Positions 10,568 to 18,867 of a stretch of 64,000 bases of DNA are shown here, one piece after another. Under the pieces are notes generated by a model. That model was not told the DNA's origin, made no database searches, and saw only the letters and a list, made by a program, of their open reading frames with translations. The stretch's first letter is position 1, and each line of letters opens with the position of its first letter. Both the position numbers and the translations under genes were made by a program. Source of the DNA: Ruminococcus sp. GTDB lineage: Bacteria; Bacillota; Clostridia; Oscillospirales; Acutalibacteraceae. The DNA is taken from NCBI GenBank assembly GCA_017410265.1, contig JAFQRC010000005.1, positions 62,001 to 126,000 on the forward strand. The letters are read 5' to 3'.

Positions 10568-12034
10568 ATGAAACAAAAAGGAAGACGCTTTGTCGCTGAA
10601 GAGAAACCTAAAAAGAATAAAAAGGTCGTAAAGCCTATTGAGTTTGAGACTGCAAAGACGGACAACAGTAAAAGAGTTGTTGAACCTGAAACTGAAAAAA
10701 GCGATAAAGAGAGAGAAAAAATGAAGGAGAATATAGAGAGAAAGCTCGAGAAAAATCGTGCGAAAGCTCTCAGAAAAAGTCGTGATAAATCGAAAACATC
10801 TGTTTTAAGCGGGGGTACAGATAGCTCAAAGGTGCTTAAATTCGAAAGAAAAGATGAAATCAACTCTAAATTTGAGAAGTTTTCTGATACAGTTAAGAAT
10901 AACCGAAAGACCATCGTTATGTCTTCTGTCATCATCTTGGTGCTTTTGTTAAGCGTACTGATTTTCGCTAATCGTGACCGACTCTCTTTCTCAAGCATAA
11001 AAAACTGGGTTGAGTACGGAGTGTTTAATAAAGATAACGAGGAGCATTTCCCGATTAGTACTGACAGCGAGGTTGTTAATGACGGAAACTTCAGCCGTAT
11101 TGACAGGAACCTCGTGTTCGCCTCTGATACTAAATTTGTTACTCTGAATAACTATGGTAGAACGATTTTCGAAAACCCACAGGCTTTTTCAACCCCTGTG
11201 CTTACTCAGGCTGCCGACAGCGATTTATCGCTAACCTATAATTTAGGCGGCAAGGGATTTTCTATTTACACACTTGATTCTCTTGTGTATACCGGTGAAG
11301 CTGAGGATAATATCATCGTAGCTGATATCTCTAAGAGCGGAACCTACGCCCTTGTAACCGAAAAGGATGGCTATTTATCGAAACTTTATGTATATAACGA
11401 AGATAACCAGCAGATTTTTGCCTACTCTTTCGCTGATTATTACATCACCTGTGTTTCTCTTGATTCAAAAGGAGAGTCAGCCGTGCTATCTGGTGTGTCT
11501 GCTCACGACGGTACCCAGTACAGCGCAGTGTATATGCTCAATTTCACAAAAGAAGAACCTGTTATTTTTGAGGAGTTTGAGGATAATATGCTCTATTATG
11601 TTGAGCACCTCACAAATAACTATGTTTGCATTATAGGAGATACCTCTTGTTACACAATGAATGCTATCTCAAAATCATTCAATACTACAACCTACGATGG
11701 AAAAGCACTTACTGCGTTTGATGTTAACACGGATACAAACACCTTTAGTTTGTCATTATCCAGAAGTGCTGATGGCAGAAAGTGCGATATCTTAGTATTT
11801 TCAACTTCAGGAACGCTTAGAGAAACTATTTCAACACAGCTGAAAATCACTTCGCTTTCAACCTACAAAAACCGAGTTGCGGCGATAAGCCTTGGAAATG
11901 CATATCTGTATTCAAAGGATGGCACTCTTTTGTCTGAAAAGGATGCAGGTTTGGACCCTCACGCAATAGTGCTTTATTCAACCAACGATGCGTATATTTT
12001 AGGAGTGAGTGAAATCAGGAGGCTCGACCTTTAA
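10568..12034 (+). CDS. DUF5711-like membrane-anchored protein with predicted beta-propeller exterior
   Basis: A 488-aa protein of unknown function. The first about 110 residues are very rich in Lys, Glu and Arg and probably disordered and cytosolic. One membrane helix follows (about 114-134, TIVMSSVIILVLLLSVLIFA). The remaining 350 residues contain repeating short strands (FVTLNNYGRTIFENP, LSKLYVYNEDNQQIFAYSF, CDILVFSTSGTLRET) like the blades of a WD/PQQ-type propeller. Size, topology and position beside cvpA fit the clostridial DUF5711 family, which I name from memory. The stop overlaps the cvpA start. A role at the cell envelope or division site is only a guess. Confidence 0.7.
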   Translation: MKQKGRRFVAEEKPKKNKKVVKPIEFETAKTDNSKRVVEPETEKSDKEREKMKENIERKLEKNRAKALRKSRDKSKTSVLSGGTDSSKVLKFERKDEINSKFEKFSDTVKNNRKTIVMSSVIILVLLLSVLIFANRDRLSFSSIKNWVEYGVFNKDNEEHFPISTDSEVVNDGNFSRIDRNLVFASDTKFVTLNNYGRTIFENPQAFSTPVLTQAADSDLSLTYNLGGKGFSIYTLDSLVYTGEAEDNIIVADISKSGTYALVTEKDGYLSKLYVYNEDNQQIFAYSFADYYITCVSLDSKGESAVLSGVSAHDGTQYSAVYMLNFTKEEPVIFEEFEDNMLYYVEHLTNNYVCIIGDTSCYTMNAISKSFNTTTYDGKALTAFDVNTDTNTFSLSLSRSADGRKCDILVFSTSGTLRETISTQLKITSLSTYKNRVAAISLGNAYLYSKDGTLLSEKDAGLDPHAIVLYSTNDAYILGVSEIRRLDL

Positions 12035-12714
12035 TGTTCTATGATTTACTGTTCATTGCGATAGTATTAGTATCTGTGATAGTAGGTTACGTAAGAGGAG
12101 CGGCTAAATCTCTGGTCACTTTGCTTGGTTTTTTAGCTTCGTTTCTGATAGCAGTTTTTTTGGGCGATTTAATAACAGATTTAGTTTATGACAGTTATCT
12201 TTCTCAAGCTATAATAAACAGCGTAACAGATTCGCTGAGTGCTGAGTCTATTACCGCGGGTGTAACATTACCTCCATTTGTCAGCCTTGTAATGTCTTTG
12301 ACAGGTTTTGATTTTGAAAGTGTTTTTCAAAACACTGTACAGAGTGCTCCGACTGCTATCGCTACAGCATTTGAAGCAGCGATAAAACCCGTAGTTGTTT
12401 CTATTTTATCGTTTGTATTCACTACGATTGTTTTCTTTGTATTATATTTTATTTTCCGTTTTATACTCAGAAAAATTCTGTTATTTGTATTCAGGTTACC
12501 TGTTATCAGCTTCTTTGATAAGCTGTTAGGTGGAGTGTGCGGACTTTTAAGCTCACTATGCATAATAAGCTTTATTGCGTTTCTTTTGAGTATAGTGATG
12601 CCTTATCTTTCAGATGTTCCATACATCTTTTCTGAGTCAACAATTTACAATTCATACATATTTTATCATTTTTATAGTGGTAATATATTTAATGCTATTA
12701 TTTCTAATTTCTAA
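12034..12714 (+). CDS. CvpA family membrane protein
   Basis: A 226-aa integral membrane protein. The N-terminus (DLLFIAIVLVSVIVGYVRGAAK) is the CvpA family signature: a first helix followed by a short turn rich in Gly and Arg. Four hydrophobic segments are visible, with an extracytoplasmic region between the second and third. CvpA relatives are linked to colicin V production and envelope robustness, but the biochemical role is unknown. GGAGG lies 11 nt upstream inside the previous gene, whose TAA overlaps the ATG. pgsA begins 14 bp downstream. Confidence 0.8.
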   Translation: MFYDLLFIAIVLVSVIVGYVRGAAKSLVTLLGFLASFLIAVFLGDLITDLVYDSYLSQAIINSVTDSLSAESITAGVTLPPFVSLVMSLTGFDFESVFQNTVQSAPTAIATAFEAAIKPVVVSILSFVFTTIVFFVLYFIFRFILRKILLFVFRLPVISFFDKLLGGVCGLLSSLCIISFIAFLLSIVMPYLSDVPYIFSESTIYNSYIFYHFYSGNIFNAIISNF

Positions 12715-12728
12715 GGATATGAAAAATT

Positions 12729-13409
12729 ATGTCGACTAATAAAGAGAATAAGGTTAAAGAAAAATCAACCTATCAGCACTCGGGAGAAACCGCGCTTAGT
12801 AATCGTGCTTTCACTATCCCTAACCTGATTTGTCTGATAAGAATTCTGCTTATTACACCTTTCGTAGAATTTTTTCTTGATAAAGAGTATGTTTGGGCGG
12901 CGGTTGTTATCATTCTGTCGGGTTTGTCCGACTGTTTTGATGGACTGATTGCCAGAAAATTCAATCAGGAATCAGAACTCGGAAAAATATTAGACCCTCT
13001 TGCAGATAAGTTAACACTTCTTGCTGTTGGAGTTTGCTTGTGTCTGATTGAACCTTTCTTTTTACCTGTTGTTATTATTTTAGTTGTTAAAGATGTTTTG
13101 ATGCTCATTGGTAGTACAAAGGTCGTTAAAATGGGCATATTAGTTCCAAAATCCAAGTGGTACGGAAAAGTAGGAACAGTGATGTTCTATGTAACCGTTA
13201 CTTTCATAGTGTTTGTTGAAATTATGCAGACTATGGAAAAACCGCTTGTGAACATCGACTATGAAACAGGAAAGTGGATATCGATGGTTATGCTGTGTCT
13301 TACAGCAGTGATGATGATTTTTGCTTTTATTATGTATACATTCACTTTCCGTGATATTATAAAAAAAGCGCAGGCTTCTCAGGAAAGCAGCGCTTCTATT
13401 ACTGAGTAA
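12729..13409 (+). CDS. pgsA: CDP-diacylglycerol--glycerol-3-phosphate 3-phosphatidyltransferase
   Basis: Commits CDP-diacylglycerol to phosphatidylglycerol synthesis in the membrane. The CDP-alcohol phosphotransferase signature is complete: SDCFDGLIAR, then nine residues, GKILDPLADK, giving DX2DGX2AR...GX3DX3D. The N-terminus has a charged extension of about 25 residues before FTIPNLICLIRILL, and several membrane helices follow. Related enzymes use other alcohols, but this start motif (TIPNxLxxxR) is that of PgsA. It closes the truA-to-pgsA run before the clpC-like gene. Confidence 0.88.
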   Translation: MSTNKENKVKEKSTYQHSGETALSNRAFTIPNLICLIRILLITPFVEFFLDKEYVWAAVVIILSGLSDCFDGLIARKFNQESELGKILDPLADKLTLLAVGVCLCLIEPFFLPVVIILVVKDVLMLIGSTKVVKMGILVPKSKWYGKVGTVMFYVTVTFIVFVEIMQTMEKPLVNIDYETGKWISMVMLCLTAVMMIFAFIMYTFTFRDIIKKAQASQESSASITE

Positions 13410-13444
13410 ATTCTCGTTAATACGATTATATAAAGGAGAAAAAT

Positions 13445-15781
13445 ATGATTTGTTCCAGATGTGGCAAACGCCCTGCGGTTGTCTTTGTTTCTACAAATAA
13501 CTCAGATGATAAACCGAAGGGATATTGCCTTGTATGTGCAAAGGAGCTTGGCATAAAACCTGTCGAGGACCTTATGAAGAAGATGGGAATATCTTCTGAT
13601 GACTTGGAAGCTGTTCAGGACCAGATGGATTCAATTATGGAGAATATGTCTGACTCAGGCGACCTTAGCGAACTTGCTCAGTCGCTTGGTATGGGTGACA
13701 TGGGAGAGATGGCTGAAATGTTATCTGTCGACACCGATAACGATGCTGACGATTCCTTCTCACCAGGTGGAGCTCCGAGCTTTCCGAATTTCTTCAATAT
13801 GTTTGGAGGAAAGCCTGCTGACTCAACTAAACAGGGTGATAAAAAGCAGAAGAAGGAAAAGACACCTAAAAACCGCAAGCATATCTCGCTTTATTGCTAT
13901 GACCTCACAAAGAAGGCAAAAGAGGGTAAGACCGACCGTGTTATCGGTAGAGATAAGGAAATCGAGAGAGTTATCCAGATTTTATCCCGCCGTACTAAAA
14001 ACAATCCTTGTTTAATCGGTGAGCCTGGTGTCGGTAAAACCGCAATCGCAGAGGGGTTAGCGCTTAGAATCGCTCAGGGCAATGTTCCACAAAGACTTAA
14101 GAACAAGGAAATCCACCTACTTGACCTCACCGCGCTTATCGCTGGCACACAGTTTCGAGGTCAGTTTGAAAGCCGTATCAAAGGTCTTACACAGGAAGTC
14201 AAAGAAGCAGGAAATATTATTCTTTTTATCGACGAGGTTCATAACCTCGTTGGTACAGGTGACGCTGACGGTACAATGAATGCCGCAAATATCTTAAAGC
14301 CTGCGCTTTCTCGTGGTGAGATTCAGGTCATCGGTGCAACTACCTTCAACGAGTACAGAAAGTACATTGAGAAAGACAGCGCACTCGAGCGTCGTTTTCA
14401 GCCGGTAAAGGTGGGCGAGCCAAGTATAGCTGAATCTATCGAGATTTTATCAGGTGTCAGAGATTACTATGAGCTCCATCACAGAGTCACTGTTTCAGAT
14501 GATATAGTAAGAAAAGCAGTTATTTTCAGCGAACGCTATATCACCGACCGTTTCTTGCCGGATAAAGCTATCGATTTGCTCGATGAATCCTGTGCTTGTG
14601 CAGCACTGAGAAATAAAGACCTCGAAGCATTTGATAAACTAAATGATCAAAAGACAACTTTAAATTTGACAAAAGAGAAGATTTCCACTGCTGACGAAAT
14701 TGACTATGAAGCTCTTGCTACCGTAAATAGCGAGCTTGCTAAGGTTGATGAACAGTTGGGTTTGATTGACGAAGCTTCTCTTACAGCCGCAGTAACTGAA
14801 GAGGATTTAGCAAAAGTGATTGAGCTGTGGACAGGTATTCCATCTACTAGAATCAGAGAAAATGAACTCCTCAAACTCGCTGATTTTGATGTAAAGCTCA
14901 AGGAGAAAATCATCGGTCAGGACGAAGCGGTTGATGCGCTATCAAAAGCTATTAAGCGTAGCAGAGTCCAGATTTCACCTCGTAGAAGACCAGCGTCTTT
15001 TATCTTTGTCGGCCCGACAGGTGTCGGAAAAACCGAACTTGTAAAGGTGCTTTCACAGGAGCTTTTCGATACTCCTGAAACCCTCATACGACTTGATATG
15101 AGTGAGTTTATGGAGAAACACTCCGTGTCTAAAATTATTGGTTCACCACCTGGTTATGTCGGCTACGATGAAGCAGGTCAGGTCACAGAAAAAGTCAGAC
15201 GCAGACCTTATTCAGTTTTACTATTCGACGAAATTGAAAAAGCTCATCCTGATGTGCTCAATATCCTGCTCCAGATTTTAGACGAAGGCAGACTTACAGA
15301 TGCACACGGCAGAAGTGTCGATTTCTCAAATACCGTAATCGTTATGACCTCTAACGCTGGCTCTAACAAGCGTGAGAATGCTCTCGGATTTGCTAAGAGT
15401 GAGGAAGACGCTGAGCGCGAAAAGGTTATGAAAGCGCTTTCTGATTTTCTGCGACCTGAATTTATCGCTCGTGTTGATGAGATAATTGTCTTCAGAACGC
15501 TATCTAAAGAAAACTTCATCGCGATTGCTCACCTTATGCTTTCTGAGTATATTGAAACCCTCGCTGAAAAGGGAATAGACTTCCGCTTTGACGATAAAGC
15601 GTGTGAATATCTTGCTAACAAATCCTGTAACGGTAAATCAGGTGCGCGTGACTTACGCAACTTAATCCGCAAGGAAGTTGAAGATAAAATCACCACAGAG
15701 CTTATTTTAGCAGGAGAGGGCATGTTGTCTGCGATTTCTGTTTCTGCCAACGATACAGAACTTTTAGTAAATTCTCTTTAA
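13445..15781 (+). CDS. ClpC-like AAA+ unfoldase with an N-terminal zinc finger in place of the Clp N domain
   Basis: A 778-aa two-ring HSP100 protein. Residues 1-31 carry a McsA/UVR-type zinc site (Cys3, Cys6, Cys28, Cys31) followed by an acidic, Met-rich linker (about 50-145) instead of the usual Clp-N repeats. AAA module 1 has Walker A GEPGVGKT (192-199) and Walker [10 protein letters not shown]; module 2 has GPTGVGKTE (about 523-531) and [12 protein letters not shown]. An LGF tripeptide ([12 protein letters not shown], about 647-649) sits where ClpA/ClpC carry the loop that docks to ClpP, so a ClpCP protease is likely. The middle domain is short. AAAGGAG precedes the ATG by 7 nt. Substrates are unknown; the zinc finger may act as adaptor. 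Confidence 0.88.
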   Translation: MICSRCGKRPAVVFVSTNNSDDKPKGYCLVCAKELGIKPVEDLMKKMGISSDDLEAVQDQMDSIMENMSDSGDLSELAQSLGMGDMGEMAEMLSVDTDNDADDSFSPGGAPSFPNFFNMFGGKPADSTKQGDKKQKKEKTPKNRKHISLYCYDLTKKAKEGKTDRVIGRDKEIERVIQILSRRTKNNPCLIGEPGVGKTAIAEGLALRIAQGNVPQRLKNKEIHLLDLTALIAGTQFRGQFESRIKGLTQEVKEAGNIILFIDEVHNLVGTGDADGTMNAANILKPALSRGEIQVIGATTFNEYRKYIEKDSALERRFQPVKVGEPSIAESIEILSGVRDYYELHHRVTVSDDIVRKAVIFSERYITDRFLPDKAIDLLDESCACAALRNKDLEAFDKLNDQKTTLNLTKEKISTADEIDYEALATVNSELAKVDEQLGLIDEASLTAAVTEEDLAKVIELWTGIPSTRIRENELLKLADFDVKLKEKIIGQDEAVDALSKAIKRSRVQISPRRRPASFIFVGPTGVGKTELVKVLSQELFDTPETLIRLDMSEFMEKHSVSKIIGSPPGYVGYDEAGQVTEKVRRRPYSVLLFDEIEKAHPDVLNILLQILDEGRLTDAHGRSVDFSNTVIVMTSNAGSNKRENALGFAKSEEDAEREKVMKALSDFLRPEFIARVDEIIVFRTLSKENFIAIAHLMLSEYIETLAEKGIDFRFDDKACEYLANKSCNGKSGARDLRNLIRKEVEDKITTELILAGEGMLSAISVSANDTELLVNSL

Positions 15782-15790
15782 TAACAGATT

Positions 15791-15818
15791 AAGGCACCCA
15801 TTTCTGGGTGCCTTTTTA
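15791..15818. terminator. Terminator between convergent clpC-like gene and Crp/Fnr gene
   Basis: GGCACCCA (15793-15800), TTTC loop, TGGGTGCC (15805-15812), then TTTTT on the plus strand. It terminates the plus-strand gene; the reverse strand has a weaker T-run, ending the Crp/Fnr gene whose stop is at 15816. Confidence 0.88.
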
Positions 15819-16490
15819 TATAGTGAGCTCTCTGAGTCGCTTTTTATCAAGTATTTTTACACCTCTGCGCGATAGCCCAACGATGCCTTCTGTTTCAAAG
15901 TACTTGAGCATTCTAGAGACTACCTCTCTTGCTGAACCCATATATTTTGCAATCAGGCTGTGAGTCAGCATAATCGTGTCAGTGTTTGTTCTGTTGATTT
16001 CATCGAGCAGGAATATAGCTAAACGCTTGTCCATACTCATGAATAGTATCTGTTGCATAATCCACATCGCGTTTGAAAGGCTTTCAACAGTTGTTTCGAG
16101 AGCATATATTCTGGCTTGCGGATATTTGTTGTTTATACTTTCGAAAGCATCGCCACTTATGTAGTAGCACTCACTGTCTTCTTCTGCATCGACGAAAATA
16201 TCCGTCGAAATCGGCTCGGTGATAAAAGAAGCCGAGAGGATACAAAGCTCGTTTTCGTGCACCCTCATCAAGGTCAGCTCCTTGCCGTCTTCGGTGCTCA
16301 TATATACCCTCAGAGTACCTTTTTTGAGAAAGATAATTCCTCCGTCGCCACTGCCATCGTAGATGTGAGTTCCTTTTTTATACGCAGATTGATTAGAGTT
16401 ATTACAGATGAACACCTTGTCTTCATCACTCAGTAACTGCCAAAACGGAAAATTCTTTTCATAAATTGATGAAAATATTTCGTTATTCAT
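15816..16490 (-). CDS. Crp/Fnr family transcriptional regulator
   Basis: A 224-aa cytosolic regulator with an N-terminal cyclic-nucleotide-binding-like beta roll (about 25-120: GGIIFLKKGTLRVYMSTEDG) and a C-terminal winged helix-turn-helix (about 165-215: SLIAKYMGSAREVVSRMLKYFE). The FNR-type N-terminal Cys cluster for an iron-sulfur centre is absent, and the exact cAMP phosphate-binding motif is not seen, so its ligand is unknown. It is divergent from a small DUF1874-like gene, and the intergenic region holds a GTGAC-N3-GTCAC palindrome that may be its own operator. Confidence 0.85.
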   Translation of the reverse strand: MNNEIFSSIYEKNFPFWQLLSDEDKVFICNNSNQSAYKKGTHIYDGSGDGGIIFLKKGTLRVYMSTEDGKELTLMRVHENELCILSASFITEPISTDIFVDAEEDSECYYISGDAFESINNKYPQARIYALETTVESLSNAMWIMQQILFMSMDKRLAIFLLDEINRTNTDTIMLTHSLIAKYMGSAREVVSRMLKYFETEGIVGLSRRGVKILDKKRLRELTI

Positions 16491-16505
16491 TATTTCACCC
16501 CATTT

Positions 16506-16518
16506 GTGACTAAGTCAC
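16506..16518. promoter_or_regulatory. Palindrome GTGAC-N3-GTCAC, candidate Crp/Fnr-type operator
   Basis: Perfect 5-bp dyad with a TAA centre, 16 bp upstream of the Crp/Fnr start codon and about 20 bp upstream of the TATAAT at 16539-16544 that faces the divergent gene. The half-site resembles the TGTGA core recognised by Crp proteins. Its position over the -35 area fits control of either or both divergent genes; binding is inferred. Confidence 0.5.
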
Positions 16519-16538
16519 TGAAAAGTAGTAAAAAATGG

Positions 16539-16544
16539 TATAAT
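16539..16544 (+). promoter_or_regulatory. Candidate -10 box for the DUF1874-like gene
   Basis: Perfect TATAAT with no good -35 box (CACTGA at 17 bp), as expected for an activator-dependent promoter. Two related 9-mers, GTTAGTACT (16565-16573) and ATTAGTGCT (16579-16587), lie just downstream and could be a further site. Confidence 0.5.
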
Positions 16545-16618
16545 ATATGTCTATAACAAAAAGCGTTAGTACTAAAACATTAGTGCTTTATATATAAATT
16601 ATTAAAGGAGGCAAGAAT

Positions 16619-16999
16619 ATGAACGCTAATAATCTACCTTTACTGTTGCTTGATAACGGCTCGATGATGAGTGTTATCAACGAAGGAGAATTCCGTTGCT
16701 CCAATATGTCGTTTGAGGATGCTAAGCTGCTCCTCGAAATTTTCGATGAAAAAGAGTATCTCAAATGTTTCTCCAACCCGGATATCGAATCGGTGATGTT
16801 CAACGAACTTGGTTTCCAGAATCGTAGCTTTGAGTACAAACACATCAGAAATATGAGAGTAAACCAGCAGGCGATTGTATTCAAGCTCTACACAACTCCG
16901 TCAGCATCCAACCCGATAATCCAGGCAGACGACGGGGTAGAAGCAAAGAAGATTCAGAATGTTTATGCATATTGCCAGCATCTCATTCGTGTAAAGTGA
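16619..16999 (+). CDS. Small protein resembling the DUF1874 (STIV B116/YddF-like) family
   Basis: A 126-aa soluble protein behind a strong AAAGGAGG. No catalytic motif is visible. Its order of elements recalls the DUF1874 fold first seen in the archaeal virus protein STIV B116: a Leu-rich first strand (LPLLLLDNGSM), GEFRCSNMSFEDAKLLLE (compare the family pattern of a strand then an EEAK helix), an I/F-rich middle, an Asn/Arg turn (FQNRSFEYKHIRNMRV) and NQQAIVFKLYTTPS where family members have DQALVFQL. The similarity is by eye and distant. Divergent from a Crp/Fnr regulator and followed by its own terminator, so it is probably a monocistronic, regulated gene. Function unknown. Confidence 0.6.
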   Translation: MNANNLPLLLLDNGSMMSVINEGEFRCSNMSFEDAKLLLEIFDEKEYLKCFSNPDIESVMFNELGFQNRSFEYKHIRNMRVNQQAIVFKLYTTPSASNPIIQADDGVEAKKIQNVYAYCQHLIRVK

Positions 17000-17020
17000 T
17001 AAACTTATTTTACCATAAAA

Positions 17021-17048
17021 TTCGCAGTACACAAGTGCTGCGGATTTT
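17021..17048 (+). terminator. Terminator after DUF1874-like gene
   Basis: CGCAGTAC (17023-17030), ACAA loop, GTGCTGCG (17035-17042), then a T-run; one G-U pair in the stem. Confidence 0.8.
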
Positions 17049-17063
17049 TTATGCGAAATGTAA

Positions 17064-17085
17064 ACGGCTGAGTTTCCTCAGCCGT
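17064..17085 (-). terminator. Terminator of the ABC exporter genes
   Basis: ACGGCTGAG-TTTC-CTCAGCCGT, 9-bp perfect stem, just beyond the stop of the minus-strand ABC gene; a modest T-rich tract follows on the minus strand. Confidence 0.75.
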
Positions 17086-17091
17086 AAAAGG

Positions 17092-18867
17092 TTATTGATT
17101 ATCCGAGAACTGGCTATTATAAAGTTTAGCATATAAGCCGTCTTTAGCCATAAGCTCTTCGTGGTTACCAACCTCTAAGATGTCGCCGTCCTGCATATAA
17201 AGAATATTTTCAGCGTCCTTGATGGTTGAAAGTCTGTGAGCGATGATGAAAGATGTCTTTCCCTTCATCATTTCGTTCATAGCCTCCTGAATCATAACCT
17301 CAGTACGGGTATCTACAGAAGATGTAGCCTCGTCCAAAATCATAATCGGTGGATTGTTAAGCATTGCTCTAGCAATAGTGAGAAGCTGTCGCTGGCCCTG
17401 AGCGATGTTACTTGCGCCCTCGTGGAGCACAAAGTCGTAACCGCCTGGTAAAGTTCTGATGAACGCGTCAGCTCTTGCTTTCTTAGCAGCCTCTTCAACT
17501 TCCTCGTCAGTAGCATCTAGCTTACCATAGCGGATGTTTTCTCTGATAGTACCATTATAAAGCCATGTGTCCTGAAGTACCATGCCGAAAATCTCGCGTA
17601 AACGGGAACGCTCCATATCTCTGATATCAACGCCGTCGATTTTGATGCCACCCTTTCTTACGTCATAGAAACGCATTATAAGGTTAACGAGAGTTGTTTT
17701 ACCAGCACCTGTCGGACCAACGATAGCAGTCTTTTCGCCTGCACCGATAGTGATATCGAGGTCAGTGATAAGTGTCTGGTGTGGTAAATAACCGAAGCGG
17801 ATGTGATCAAAGTCAACTTCACCCTTGAGAACTTCTGGAAACTGTGGATTTTCCACATCAGGAACTTCTTCCTTTTCATCCAGGAACTCAAAAATTCTTG
17901 AAGCGGCAGAACCTGTAGCCTGAATAGTGTTAGCAATCTGCATAACCTGAGTGAGTGGCTGTGAGAACTGTCTGAGATAGAGGGTGAAGGACTGAATCAT
18001 ACCTACTGAAAGTCCTGCAAATATAGCCATCAGAGCACCGATGATACTAACAAGAGCGTAGCCTAAGTTAGTCATATTCTGCATGATAGGGGTGAGAGTA
18101 CCTGCTAAGAATTGACCTTCTTTAGAAGAATTGTAGAGCTCTTCGTTGGTTAATTCAAAGTTATCAATAACAGTTTCTTCTCTACCAAATACTGTAACAA
18201 CATTATGACCTGAATAGTATTCCTCAACCAAACCGTTGAGCTTACCTGTGCCACCCTGCTGAGCATTGAACTTCTGCTGGGATTTTTTAGCAATCTTTGA
18301 CGCAGCGTAAAGAGCGAACGGAACTACAGCAAGACCAACGAGTGTAAGCACACCGCTGATGTTGAGCATAATAGCAAAGATAATAACAATAGTGAAAATA
18401 GTATTTAATATCTGATAAATGCTCTGCTGTAAAGAGTTTGATACAGTATCAACATCGTTTGTTACACGGCTTAAGATATCGCCGTATGAATTAGTGTCAT
18501 AGTAGTTGAGCGGAAGCTTTGAAAGCTTGTAGTCAACTCTCTTTCTAAGGTCGAAAATTGTGCTTTCAGCAACTGAAACGATGAGAGAGGTGCCGATGTA
18601 TGAGAGCAAAGCGTTAAGACCATATGCACATCCCATCATAATCAGGAATTTAATGAACTCGCCGTTTTGCTCACCACCAACTAAAAGTTTTGCGAGAGCA
18701 TCAGTTGCGTTACCCATAAGAAGCGGAGCTAAAGCGTAGGCGATAGTGGAAAGCAAAATAACGATGATTGCGATGATAAGCTTTGCTTTGTAAGGCTTCA
18801 TACAAGCGAAAAGTCTTTTGTATGAGCTGTTTTTATTGGAAGGCTTTTTAATTTTCATATTATTCAC
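17092..18867 (-). CDS. Heterodimeric ABC exporter subunit with consensus catalytic residues
   Basis: A 591-aa half-transporter: six membrane helices (about 30-325) fused to an ATPase domain (about 350-590). Walker A is GPTGAGKTT, Walker B is MILDEATSSVD with the catalytic Glu, and the H-loop His is present (IIAHRLST). The signature is IAQGQRQ rather than LSGGQ. It is the second gene of a pair, overlapping the upstream ABC gene by 8 bp. Together they match BmrCD/LmrCD/TM287-288 exporters of drugs or lipids; the substrate cannot be read from sequence. Confidence 0.9.
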   Translation of the reverse strand: MNNMKIKKPSNKNSSYKRLFACMKPYKAKLIIAIIVILLSTIAYALAPLLMGNATDALAKLLVGGEQNGEFIKFLIMMGCAYGLNALLSYIGTSLIVSVAESTIFDLRKRVDYKLSKLPLNYYDTNSYGDILSRVTNDVDTVSNSLQQSIYQILNTIFTIVIIFAIMLNISGVLTLVGLAVVPFALYAASKIAKKSQQKFNAQQGGTGKLNGLVEEYYSGHNVVTVFGREETVIDNFELTNEELYNSSKEGQFLAGTLTPIMQNMTNLGYALVSIIGALMAIFAGLSVGMIQSFTLYLRQFSQPLTQVMQIANTIQATGSAASRIFEFLDEKEEVPDVENPQFPEVLKGEVDFDHIRFGYLPHQTLITDLDITIGAGEKTAIVGPTGAGKTTLVNLIMRFYDVRKGGIKIDGVDIRDMERSRLREIFGMVLQDTWLYNGTIRENIRYGKLDATDEEVEEAAKKARADAFIRTLPGGYDFVLHEGASNIAQGQRQLLTIARAMLNNPPIMILDEATSSVDTRTEVMIQEAMNEMMKGKTSFIIAHRLSTIKDAENILYMQDGDILEVGNHEELMAKDGLYAKLYNSQFSDNQ

